A stretch of DNA of 31,109 nt, from contig DATKQM010000048.1 in the NCBI GenBank assembly GCA_035532735.1, positions 1 to 31,109 on the forward strand, read 5' to 3'. Shown piece after piece: positions 6,585-14,090 of the stretch. Below the pieces are notes generated by a model. It was not told the DNA's origin. It searched no databases and worked only from the letters and a program-made list of their open reading frames with translations. This stretch comes from Chersky-840 sp035532735. GTDB taxonomy: Bacteria; Actinomycetota; Acidimicrobiia; Acidimicrobiales; UBA8190. Both the position numbers and the translations under genes were made by a program. Each line of letters opens with the position of its first letter. Within the stretch, counting starts at the first letter, position 1.

Positions 6585-6880
6585 GTGATCGGTGTCGATG
6601 TGACGCTCGAATACGACGGAGATCTTCATCACGATCGTGTGATCAAGGTCGCCGAGAAGACCCGGAGCATGTTCGAGGGGATGCCGGGGTTGCGTTTCAA
6701 GTTCTTCACCTTCGACGAGAAGGCCCGACGGGCCACGAACTTCTTTGTCTGGGAGTCCACGGACGCCGCCGATGGCTTCTTCTCCGACTACCTGCGCCAG
6801 GGGGTCACCGGTCTCTACGGCGTCAGCCCCGCATCGATTATGTGGAGATCACCGAGATCGTGGACAACTCGATTCGGTAG
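6585..6880 (+). pseudogene. ABM/YdhR-like small protein, frameshifted near its end
   Basis: From GTG at 6585 (preceded by GAAGGG) the frame reads a compact protein with LEYDGDLHHDRVIKVAEK, GLRFKFFTFDE and FFVWESTDAADGFF, typical of ABM/YdhR-like barrels. After GVSP the expected end RIDYVEITEIVDNSIR lies in another frame and stops with TAG at 6878. The shift falls in a run of four C at 6827-6830; a fifth C would restore one 98-residue protein. Uncorrected, the original frame runs on into DNA antisense to the sigma factor gene. This is either a recent mutation or a sequencing error. The corrected 3' end overlaps the convergent sigma factor gene by 43 bp. Confidence 0.6.
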
Positions 6881-8082
6881 GACCCGGTCAGGGCCCGGCC
6901 GGAACCATCGTCGGTATCGAGCTCCGCCAACCGCTTCTCGAGCAGCCGCCTCTCGGCGTCGTCGTGGACGATGCCCAAAGCGCGGCGATAGGCATCTCGG
7001 GCCTCGTCGATTCGACCCAACCGACGCAGCAGTTCGCCCCGGGTCGAGTGGAGATACCGGTAGCCGTCGAGGTCGAGTCCGTCGATGATGCGCAGTCCCG
7101 CGGCGGGCCCATCCGCCTCGGCCAGGGCCACCGCCCTGTTGAGCTCGACCACGGGTGAGTGGGTGAGGCCGGCGAGCTCGCCGTAGAGCGCCGCGATCTG
7201 GAGCAGGTCGCGCTGCTCATCGGTGTGCAGTGCCGCGATCGCGGCCTGGACGACGTATGGCCCTCGCCCGCCGAGGGCAAGGGCTCGGTCGAGCGTGGTC
7301 CGGCCTTCGGCGATCTGGGCGTGATCCCAGCGCGAGCGATCCTGCTCTGCAAGCAGCACCAGCTCGCCGTCTCGAAACCGTGCGTCGCGACGCGAGTCGT
7401 GCAACAGCATCATCGCCAAAAGGCCCAGTGCTTCAGGCTTCTCCGGCATCAACGTCACGAGGGCGCGCCCGAGCCACAGCGCCTCAGCCGCCAGGTCACC
7501 TCGACCGCCGTATCCCTCGTTGAATATCAGGTAGATGACCCCCAACACCGCGTCCAGGCGTTCGGGAAGGAGATGGTCAGGAGGAACCCGGAACGGGATG
7601 CCGGCGGCCTTGATCTTGCGCTTGGCCCGGACCAGGCGCTGGGCCATGGTGGGCTCCGATACCAAGAAGGCGCGAGCGATCTCGTCGGTACTCAGACCAC
7701 CCAGGGTCCGCAGGGTGAGGGCGATCCGGGCGTCGATGTCGAGGGCCGGATGACAGCACGTGAAGATCAGCTCGAGTCGCTCGTCGGGAAATGTCGTGGC
7801 GTGCATCGTGTCCTCCGTTGCCGCCTGCGCCTGGAGCAGACCCGTCTTGGTGACCAGGGTCTGTTCCCGGCGGATGCGATCGATGGCTCGATTGCGCGCC
7901 GTGGTCACGAGCCAGGCGCGTGGGTTCTCGGGGTATCCGTCGCGCCGCCAGCGCTCCGTGGCGATGGCGAAGGCCTCTTGGGCCGCCTCCTCGGCCAGGT
8001 CGAAGTCGCCGAGGAAGCCGATGAGCGCAGCCACGACGCGTCCCCACTCCTCACGAAAGATCTGCTCGAGGATCGCTACCAC
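6838..8082 (-). CDS. ECF42-group RNA polymerase sigma factor with C-terminal TPR-like domain
   Basis: A 414-residue protein. Region 2 lies at about 8-75 (EEAAQEAFAIATERW, RAWLVTTARNRAIDRIRR) and region 4 at about 115-160 (LSTDEIARAFLVSEPTMAQRLVRAKRKI). A long helical extension follows, starting with RLDAVLGVIYLIFNEGY. This extension (DUF6596, TPR-like) marks the ECF42 group, in which it replaces an anti-sigma factor and is needed for activity. The GTG start lies inside the last codons of the upstream DGPF-protein gene (7-base overlap), so the two are co-transcribed and probably translationally coupled. The group typically controls its linked DGPF gene. The inducing signal is unknown. Confidence 0.9.
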   Translation of the reverse strand: MVAILEQIFREEWGRVVAALIGFLGDFDLAEEAAQEAFAIATERWRRDGYPENPRAWLVTTARNRAIDRIRREQTLVTKTGLLQAQAATEDTMHATTFPDERLELIFTCCHPALDIDARIALTLRTLGGLSTDEIARAFLVSEPTMAQRLVRAKRKIKAAGIPFRVPPDHLLPERLDAVLGVIYLIFNEGYGGRGDLAAEALWLGRALVTLMPEKPEALGLLAMMLLHDSRRDARFRDGELVLLAEQDRSRWDHAQIAEGRTTLDRALALGGRGPYVVQAAIAALHTDEQRDLLQIAALYGELAGLTHSPVVELNRAVALAEADGPAAGLRIIDGLDLDGYRYLHSTRGELLRRLGRIDEARDAYRRALGIVHDDAERRLLEKRLAELDTDDGSGRALTGSYRIELSTISVIST

Positions 8083-8435
8083 TCCATGATGGGACGGACC
8101 TCGATCGCACCACCGAGGCGTGCTGCGGGAATCCGCGCCGCCAGCTCGATGGCGGCATCGAGGTCGCTTGCCTCATAGACCAGATAGCCGTTGAGGGCTT
8201 CCTTGGTCTCGACGAACGGACCGTCGGTGGTGACGGTCTTGCCGTCTTTCACCCTGACGGTGGTGGCCGTCTCGGGAGGCTGGAGGCCGTTGCCGGGGGT
8301 GACGCCGGGCGTCTCGTTGATGGACCGGTAGGCGGCGTAGATCTCCTGCCGCTCGTCTTCGGAGAGCGTTGCCCAGGCCTCGGGGTCCAGCGGTGTCGGC
8401 GTCGTGCCCTGATGGATCAGCAGCATGTACTTCAT
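8076..8435 (-). CDS. DGPF-domain (YCII-related) protein
   Basis: A 119-residue protein beginning MKYMLLIHQG, with the diagnostic DGPFVETKEALNGY motif at about 71-84 and an IPAARLGGAIEVRP end. Such YCII-like barrels are the hallmark partner genes of ECF42 sigma factors. Their biochemical role is not settled. The ATG follows a GAAGGAG ribosome-binding site. The gene lies directly behind a promoter that matches the ECF42 pattern, so it should be a direct target of the sigma factor encoded next to it. Confidence 0.9.
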   Translation of the reverse strand: MKYMLLIHQGTTPTPLDPEAWATLSEDERQEIYAAYRSINETPGVTPGNGLQPPETATTVRVKDGKTVTTDGPFVETKEALNGYLVYEASDLDAAIELAARIPAARLGGAIEVRPIMEW

Positions 8436-8466
8436 CTCGTTCTCCTTCGGGGATCGTCACCATGGA

Positions 8467-8493
8467 GACGAACTGGCAGCCGGGAAATCGACA
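8467..8493 (-). promoter_or_regulatory. ECF42-type promoter
   Basis: On the minus strand TGTCGA (8493-8488) is followed after exactly 17 bases by CGTC (8470-8467), 31 bp before the DGPF-protein ATG. As I recall, ECF42 promoters carry TGTCGA at -35 and CGAC or CGTC at -10. This supports autoregulation of the sigma factor operon. Confidence 0.65.
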
Positions 8494-8622
8494 GCTCCCT
8501 ACCGACAATCCCCCGCCCGGCCGACATATCCTCGCACCCCATGCCCACCGCGGTCCCTCGCGCCGGTTGTGGTTAGCGTTGCGCCCCGTGACCCCGCGCC
8601 CTCGCCGACACAGAGCAGCGAA

Positions 8623-9414
8623 ATGAGGGCACGGCCCGCCGATCGCTACGAGCTGTTCACCTGTGGATGGAAAGGCCACGTCCTGGTAGGGCTCGACGCT
8701 GCCGAGGTGGCCGACGCCGACCCGGTGCTCGTCCGCCAGTACGGCGGATTGCGCTGGCATCACTGTCTGCGTTGCAACACGTGGACCGCTAAACCTGTCC
8801 CGGACAATCCGGGTCGTGAGGGTGTCCCCACGCGCGACGGTATCCAGCTGCCCCTGCGGGGTCCGCTGTTGCGGGATCGCTACGTCCTTCGACTCATCGC
8901 TTTTGACCGAGCCATCCACGTCGCTCTCCTGAGTGCGCTGGCCTTTGTCATCTTTTTCTTCGTGGGCAACCACGCGGCGCTCCATCGCGACTACACCCAG
9001 ATCATCCAGGCCTTCGGGGGACCGTCGCGGTCCCATCCGTTCCTGGGACGGTTCCAGCACTACTTCACGATCACGCCGAAACACCTCGACGAGACCGGAG
9101 CCGCCGTGGCCGGGTTCGCGGCCCTGGAGGCCATCGAGATGGTGGGCCTGTGGTTCGCCAAGCGATGGGCGGAATACCTCACCTTCATCGCCACGGTCGC
9201 CCTGCTACCCCTGGAGGTCTACGAGCTCACATCGGGGATCAGCGCCCTGAAGCTCGTCACCTTCGTGGTCAACCTGGCCATCGCGCTGTATCTCATGTGG
9301 GCCAAGCGGCTGTTCGGGATCAACGGGGGGAACCGGGCCGAGGAGGCCCGTCGCCGTGCTGCCGGTGACTGGGGGCCCCTCGAGGACGGCCTGGAAGGCG
9401 CGACGGCCGGGTGA
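8623..9414 (+). CDS. DUF2127 membrane protein with Cys/His-rich N-terminus
   Basis: A 263-residue protein. Three to four hydrophobic segments are visible: about 97-115 (VALLSALAFVIFFFVG), about 160-178, 185-200 and 208-227. The family signature ALHRDYTQIIQAF and LLPLEVYEL identify DUF2127, an integral membrane family of unknown function. The first 80 residues are soluble and hold Cys14, His19, His46-His47, Cys48 and Cys51, which could form a small metal site. The start is the ATG in aaATGagg. Upstream in-frame codons continue to 8425 but overlap the DGPF gene and look non-coding. It is divergent from the sigma factor operon. Confidence 0.75.
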   Translation: MRARPADRYELFTCGWKGHVLVGLDAAEVADADPVLVRQYGGLRWHHCLRCNTWTAKPVPDNPGREGVPTRDGIQLPLRGPLLRDRYVLRLIAFDRAIHVALLSALAFVIFFFVGNHAALHRDYTQIIQAFGGPSRSHPFLGRFQHYFTITPKHLDETGAAVAGFAALEAIEMVGLWFAKRWAEYLTFIATVALLPLEVYELTSGISALKLVTFVVNLAIALYLMWAKRLFGINGGNRAEEARRRAAGDWGPLEDGLEGATAG

Positions 9415-9435
9415 CCCCCGGTGCCGGGCCGGTAC

Positions 9436-9463
9436 CGTCGCCCGTCGCCCATCGCCCGTCGCC
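9436..9463. repeat. Four 7-bp tandem repeats (CGTCGCC)
   Basis: Three exact copies of CGTCGCC and one with CATCGCC run in tandem just after the DUF2127 gene stop, upstream of the glutamine synthetase control region. It looks like a simple-sequence expansion; no function is evident. Confidence 0.6.
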
Positions 9464-9496
9464 CGCCGACCGCCCCGGGGGTGGCCCCCCGCACGC

Positions 9497-9534
9497 GTTA
9501 CGGGGCGTTCACGACCCCGAAACGGGCGCGACAC
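9497..9534 (+). promoter_or_regulatory. GlnR-like 11-bp periodic site
   Basis: Pentamers GTTAC, TTCAC, GAAAC and GACAC occur at 9497, 9508, 9519 and 9530, each separated by exactly 6 bases. The actinobacterial GlnR box has gTnAC and GAAAC half-sites with the same 6-base spacing. The site ends 80 bp before the start codon of a glutamine synthetase, a known type of GlnR target, so nitrogen control is plausible. Two of the four pentamers are imperfect. Confidence 0.5.
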
Positions 9535-9614
9535 ACACCGCTGGCAGGGTGTCGGTGTTTGGCGTGATGGAATGCACGCCTGACGCCCAGCCGACTGCGG
9601 GAGGACCCAACGCT

Positions 9615-10619
9615 ATGAGCTACCAGGCCGAGTACATCTGGATCGACGGGACCGAGCCGTCCCCGCTGCTGCGGAGCAAGACCCGCATCGTCGCCGACGG
9701 CAAGGAGCCGGGCATCTGGGGCTTCGACGGCTCGAGCACCAACCAGGCGGCCGGGGATGACTCGGACTGCGTGCTGCGGCCGGTCTTCAGCTGCCCCGAC
9801 CCCCTCCGGGGCCCCAACGACAAGCTCGTCATGTGCGAGGTGCTGCTGACCGACTTCACCCCGCACCCGACCAACACCCGGGCCGCCTGTGCGGCGGTGG
9901 CCGAGAAGTACGCGGACCAAGAGCCCTGGTTCGGCATCGAGCAGGAGTACACCTTCCTCGAAACCGGCCGTCCCCTGGGATGGCCCGCCAAGGGATTCCC
10001 CGCACCTCAGGGGCCCTATTACTGCGGTGTGGGCGGGGACAAGATGCCCGGACGCGACATCGTCGAACGTCACACCCTGGCCTGCATGGACGCCGGGCTC
10101 GCCATCGAGGGGACCAACGCCGAGGTCATGATGGGCCAGTGGGAGTTCCAGATCGGCGTCCTCGCCCCCCCGCTCATCGGTGACCAGCTCTGGGTGGCCC
10201 GCTGGCTGCTCTTCCGCATCGCCGAGGACTTCGGGGTCTTCGCCACCTTGGAGCCCAAGCCCGTGCTCGGCGACTGGAACGGTGCGGGTGCCCACACCAA
10301 CTTCTCCACCAAGGCCATGCGCGAGGACGGCGGCTGGGACGCCATCATCGCGGGCTGTGAGGCCCTCGGGGAGAACGTCGAGGAGCACGTGAAGAGCTAC
10401 GGCGTCGGCATCACCGAGCGTCTCACCGGGGCCCATGAAACCGCCCACTGGTCGACCTTCAGCTACGGAACGTCCGACCGGGGCGCCTCGGTCCGGATCC
10501 CCTGGGCCGTAGCCCAGGACAAGAAGGGCTGGCTCGAGGACCGGCGTCCCAACGCCAACATGGACCCCTATGTGGTGAGCCGATTGGTCGTCAACACGAT
10601 CTGCGGGGCCGCCGTCTGA
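9615..10619 (+). CDS. glnII: Type II glutamine synthetase
   Basis: A 334-residue enzyme, the short eukaryote-like GSII form, catalysing ATP-dependent ligation of ammonia to glutamate. GFDGSSTNQA, the metal-binding EQEYTFL, NAEVMMGQWEFQIG, the ATP-site NGAGAHTNFSTKAMRE and TSDRGASVRIP are all present in family order. The length fits GSII and not the about 470-residue GSI, so the adenylylation Tyr of GSI is absent and control is probably transcriptional. The ATG is preceded by GGGAGG. Upstream in-frame sequence from 9411 is repetitive and not protein-like. The last 52 bp overlap the convergent potassium-channel gene. Confidence 0.93.
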   Translation: MSYQAEYIWIDGTEPSPLLRSKTRIVADGKEPGIWGFDGSSTNQAAGDDSDCVLRPVFSCPDPLRGPNDKLVMCEVLLTDFTPHPTNTRAACAAVAEKYADQEPWFGIEQEYTFLETGRPLGWPAKGFPAPQGPYYCGVGGDKMPGRDIVERHTLACMDAGLAIEGTNAEVMMGQWEFQIGVLAPPLIGDQLWVARWLLFRIAEDFGVFATLEPKPVLGDWNGAGAHTNFSTKAMREDGGWDAIIAGCEALGENVEEHVKSYGVGITERLTGAHETAHWSTFSYGTSDRGASVRIPWAVAQDKKGWLEDRRPNANMDPYVVSRLVVNTICGAAV

Positions 10620-12049
10620 TCCTGGGCCGGGTCACCCCCCCGGCTTCGGGCTGCATCGACGACCGACTGGTCCCGACGCAGGACACGCAGGAGCTCGTCG
10701 TACGGTCCGAGCAGGTACGCCTGATCACCCCCCTCGAACCGCGTCCCCCGGCGAGGGGGGTGTTCGAGCGTGCCGTCTCCATGAGCCCGACGAATGGCGA
10801 TGACACGTGTCCGGGCCGACAGGTCCTGCATGGCGAGGCCCTCGAGGCCACCACCGGGAGCGACCCGCACCCGGCCGACGAGGAAAGGTTGCTGGTCGAC
10901 GTAGAACGTCCCCAGCACGTCGAGTCCCAGGGCGGCACCAACGAACCACGGTGCCGCCAGGGCCGAGGTCGACCGGACGTGGCGGAACCCGAAGTTCTGC
11001 TCCATCATCTGGGCGAGGTTGCGGTCGAAGACCCGCAGGACCACCGGAACGTCCTCCCAACGGTCCGCCAGCGCTTCACGCACCGACAGGCCGGTCTCGA
11101 TGTTGGTCAGGTCCGCGCTCGTGAGGACGGCCACCGCCGATGCGTCGGCCAAGTTGACCATGGTGTGGGTCTGGCGCTGGGTTGCGTCGGCGACAACCAC
11201 CGGCACGCCGAGCGCACGGGCTCGCCCGAGGTACCGGTTGTTGTCGTCGCGTTCGACGACCACCACGCGCCGGCCGTGGGCCAACAGTCCCTCGACCACC
11301 CGGATGCCGACCGAGCCCAGTCCGATCACCACCACATGGCCGACCATGCCCGGCACGCGTCGCCGTCCCAGTGACTGTTCGATCCGCCGACTCACCAAGA
11401 CGTTGGTGAAGAGGGCGAAGGCCGTCGTGACGAGGGTCACGCCCACCACGATGAAGACGATGGCGAAGGCCTGGAGCCATGTGCTCTGGGTGGCGAAGGA
11501 GTAGTCGCCGAACCCCACCGTGGCCACGGTCTCGACCGTGAAGTAGAGGGACTTGAGGATGTCGGGGTGAGCATGGGTGGTGGGGTCCAGATAGCCCAGG
11601 TGCAAGACGATGGAGGCGATCCCCACGAGCGCCACCACAGCGGCCAGGACGAAGACCAGTCCCTTGGCGTTGGTCTGCATGACCCCGGCGGCGCGCCGAC
11701 GCAGGATGCGGAGCAACGGCACCTTGAGTCGTGCCGTGCGGGCGGCTCGGGGCACGGCCACCCCGACCCGCTCGAGCTCGCCCATCGTGCCCAACACCGC
11801 CACCCTGTCTCCTTTCGCGACGCGATGGTCTCGTCCCGGACACACCTCCATGGCGCTGTCGACAGGCATGATCGCCACGGGGGCGAGGGCACCGAAATGC
11901 CCCCGGAAGGTGGGGTTCATCCCCAGGTGCTCTCCGGCGACGACCTCCACCACGGCGAAGCTCTCGCCCCCGAGCTCGAGCTCGTGGGACCGGAGTCCGA
12001 GACACGCCTCGACGAAGGGGGGCGGCCAGATCCGCCACGTCGAGGACAC
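10568..12049 (-). CDS. Potassium channel with RCK domains: C-terminal part (pore and second RCK) of a frameshifted gene
   Basis: This frame carries most of a K+ channel. A region like RCK_C (FVEACLG onward, 12-95) is followed by TM1 (about 130-150), the pore helix with the selectivity filter TVGFGD at 177-182, TM2 (about 192-216), and a second RCK_N Rossmann domain with GLGSVG at 243-248. A final RCK_C-like domain ends near residue 475. The first residues (MSSTWRIWPP) are an artefact of the frame: the natural N-terminal RCK domain is in the frame of 12017-12428, and the coding sequence crosses between frames in a run of six G at 12017-12022. Deleting one G gives a continuous DLAAPFVEACLG. It is a membrane protein gated through cytoplasmic RCK domains, which bind ions or nucleotides. 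Confidence 0.8.
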   Translation of the reverse strand: MSSTWRIWPPPFVEACLGLRSHELELGGESFAVVEVVAGEHLGMNPTFRGHFGALAPVAIMPVDSAMEVCPGRDHRVAKGDRVAVLGTMGELERVGVAVPRAARTARLKVPLLRILRRRAAGVMQTNAKGLVFVLAAVVALVGIASIVLHLGYLDPTTHAHPDILKSLYFTVETVATVGFGDYSFATQSTWLQAFAIVFIVVGVTLVTTAFALFTNVLVSRRIEQSLGRRRVPGMVGHVVVIGLGSVGIRVVEGLLAHGRRVVVVERDDNNRYLGRARALGVPVVVADATQRQTHTMVNLADASAVAVLTSADLTNIETGLSVREALADRWEDVPVVLRVFDRNLAQMMEQNFGFRHVRSTSALAAPWFVGAALGLDVLGTFYVDQQPFLVGRVRVAPGGGLEGLAMQDLSARTRVIAIRRAHGDGTLEHPPRRGTRFEGGDQAYLLGPYDELLRVLRRDQSVVDAARSRGGDPAQDQTAAPQIVLTTNRLTT

Positions 12050-12428
12050 TCCCCGGGCCCGTCACCCGTTCCAAGGCCCGCCCCACCGACGGGTTGGCGA
12101 GCTGCACCACCAGACGGACCTCGGGGCGCGACTCGCGCACGCGCAGCGCGATCTCGAGTGTGGCCAGCTCGTTGGTCTCGGTGCAGATCACCGCCACGGC
12201 ACGATCGAGGCCGGCTTCGGTGAGCCCGTCACCGAGATGCGCGCTGCGGTGGACGTGCGGGACACCCCAGCCCTGGACCACACGGGCCAGGCGCAGGTCG
12301 GGATCGTCGTCGACGACGACCACGGGCACGCCGCTCAGATGGAGCTGCTCAACGGTGCGCAGACCGGCTCCTTTGAGCCCGCACACGATGACATGTCCTG
12401 CGGCGTTCCAGACGTGGGGCTCATCCAC
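12017..12428 (-). pseudogene. N-terminal RCK domain part of the same frameshifted potassium channel gene
   Basis: From GTG at 12428 the frame encodes about 137 residues of an RCK/TrkA-N Rossmann domain: HVIVCGLKGAGLRTVEQL, then VVVVDDDPDLRLAR with the acidic residue ending strand 2, then AVAVICTETNELATLEIALRVR. It ends at GSVLDVADLAAP. Beyond this the frame runs on for about 310 non-protein-like Arg/Gly-rich residues, while the proper continuation is in the frame of 10568-12049. Joined, the product would be RCK_N-RCK_C-2TM-RCK_N-RCK_C, about 620 residues. The gene follows zwf after 27 bp and is probably co-transcribed with it. The frameshift may be a sequencing error in a homopolymer. Confidence 0.75.
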
Positions 12429-12455
12429 CGGGGTCGCCTTGGGATCTGCCGTCGA

Positions 12456-13898
12456 TCACGGGTGCTGGCGCCAACCGCGTTCGAAGGGCAGACGCCACGA
12501 GCGCGGTGCGATGAGGTCCTGGATCGACGACGGCCCCCAGGAGCCGACCCGGTAGAGCTGGACCTCGGGGGGCGAGTGGAGCAGTGGGTGTGAGACTTCC
12601 CACAGCCGTTCGATCCCCTCGGCGTTGGTGAACAACGTCTGGTCGCCGCTCATGGCGTCGTGGATGAGCCGCTCGTAGGCCTCGAGGACACTCTCGGCGT
12701 GGTCGGTCTCGTGCAAGGCGAACTGCAGGCTCAGCTTGTCGAGCTTCATCCCCGGGCCCGGCTGCTTGCCGTAGAACGAGAGCGACAACCGTGACGAGTC
12801 AGCCAGGTCGAAGGTCAGATGGTCGGGACCCTGGGTGCCGACGCCGGATCCGGGCGGGAACATCGACTTGGGAGGCTCGCGGAAGGCGATCGAGACGATT
12901 CGTGCCCCCTCGGCCATCTCCTTGCCGGTCCGCAAGAAGAACGGCACCCCGGCCCAGCGCCAGTTGTCGATCTCGCAGCGCAGCGCGACGAAGGTCTCGG
13001 TGTCGGAGTCGCGCGCCACGCCCTCGCTCCACCGATACCCCTCGTACTGGCCCCGGATCACCTGGGCGGGGTCGATGGGTCGCAGCGACCGGAAGACCTT
13101 GTTCTTCTCTTCGCTGATGGCCCGCGGCTCGAGGGCGGTCGGGGGCTCCATGGCCACGAAGGCCAGGATCTGGAAGAGATGGGTCACGACCATGTCCCGG
13201 AAGGCGCCGGTCTGTTCGTAGGTCCGGCCACGCGACCCGATCCCCAGTGTCTCGGGGACGTCGATCTGGATGTGGTCGATGTGCTGGCGGTTCCAGATCG
13301 GTTCGAAAAGGCCGTTGGCGAACCGGAAGGCGAGGATGTTCTGGGCGGCCTCTTTCCCCAGGAAATGGTCGATCCGGTACACCTGGTCCTCGTCGAAGAC
13401 CCCCTGGACCACCGTGTTGAGCCGCCGGGCACTGGGCAGGTCGGTCCCGAAGGGCTTCTCCATGATGATCCGGGCCCGGTCACTGAGCTCGGCGTCGCCG
13501 AGGGTCTGGACGACGACATCCGCGGCGTGGGGAGGGATGCTCAGGTAGTGCAGACGTCGAACCTCGCCGACCAGTTCGTCCTCGGCGCGGGCCACGGCTG
13601 CGGCCAGGCCCGGCGCGCCCTCTGACCCCGAGACGTAGTGGAGGCACCGACGAAAGTTCCTCCAGTCCTCGTCGGCGACCTGCCCCCGGGCGAACTCGTC
13701 GACGGCCTTGCGGGCCAGGTCCCGGTATTCCTCGTCGTCGAGGTCGTCGAGGGCGGTGGCCAGGATGCGACAGTCGGGGAGCAGGTGCGCCCGGGACAGA
13801 TGGAACAACCCCGGCAGGAGCTTGCGCCGAGCCAGGTCACCGGTCGCCCCGAAGAGCACGATCACATGCGGGGGCAGCGTGGCGTGGTCCTCGGTCAC
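12456..13898 (-). CDS. zwf: Glucose-6-phosphate 1-dehydrogenase
   Basis: A 480-residue cytoplasmic enzyme, the first step of the oxidative pentose phosphate pathway: glucose-6-phosphate plus NADP+ to 6-phosphogluconolactone. The nucleotide-binding GATGDLARRKL is at 17-27, EKPFG at 147-151 and the substrate-binding, catalytic RIDHFLGKE at 175-183. The C-terminal half with FFLRTGKEM and the ERLIHDAMSGDQTLF stretch is complete, and the length is normal. The GTG start has only a weak ribosome-binding site. The usual neighbours opcA, pgl, gnd and tal are absent; instead a potassium channel gene follows. Confidence 0.95.
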   Translation of the reverse strand: MTEDHATLPPHVIVLFGATGDLARRKLLPGLFHLSRAHLLPDCRILATALDDLDDEEYRDLARKAVDEFARGQVADEDWRNFRRCLHYVSGSEGAPGLAAAVARAEDELVGEVRRLHYLSIPPHAADVVVQTLGDAELSDRARIIMEKPFGTDLPSARRLNTVVQGVFDEDQVYRIDHFLGKEAAQNILAFRFANGLFEPIWNRQHIDHIQIDVPETLGIGSRGRTYEQTGAFRDMVVTHLFQILAFVAMEPPTALEPRAISEEKNKVFRSLRPIDPAQVIRGQYEGYRWSEGVARDSDTETFVALRCEIDNWRWAGVPFFLRTGKEMAEGARIVSIAFREPPKSMFPPGSGVGTQGPDHLTFDLADSSRLSLSFYGKQPGPGMKLDKLSLQFALHETDHAESVLEAYERLIHDAMSGDQTLFTNAEGIERLWEVSHPLLHSPPEVQLYRVGSWGPSSIQDLIAPRSWRLPFERGWRQHP

Positions 13899-14090
13899 CG
13901 GAGCCGGTCCATGAGAACGAGAGGGCGTGTCATGGCGTTGTTCCTACCGGGTCCCGGGCGTCAGGAGACGCATGTCGGGGCTGACGCTACGGCGCCTACG
14001 TTTCCGCCACGTTGCCACCATCGGTGCATCGTGTAAACGACGGCTGCGCTTGAGCCCCGCGACCGACCTGCGACGGCGTGGTGGCGCCTT
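13899..14090. other. Intergenic gap between zwf and the GH92 gene
   Basis: 192 bp lie between two minus-strand genes. No protein-like frame or obvious terminator hairpin is seen. It should contain the zwf promoter, but I could not fix the elements. Confidence 0.4.

Noticed and set aside
7159..8178. 339-residue plus-strand frame over the sigma factor gene
   Set aside because: It is a shadow of the ECF42 gene, with no motifs of its own and no ribosome-binding site.
8173..9084. 303-residue minus-strand frame over the DUF2127 gene
   Set aside because: Its end is an out-of-frame reading of the DGPF gene and the remainder is antisense to DUF2127.
9498..10448. 316-residue minus-strand frame over glutamine synthetase
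   Set aside because: Antisense shadow of a fully motif-supported gene.
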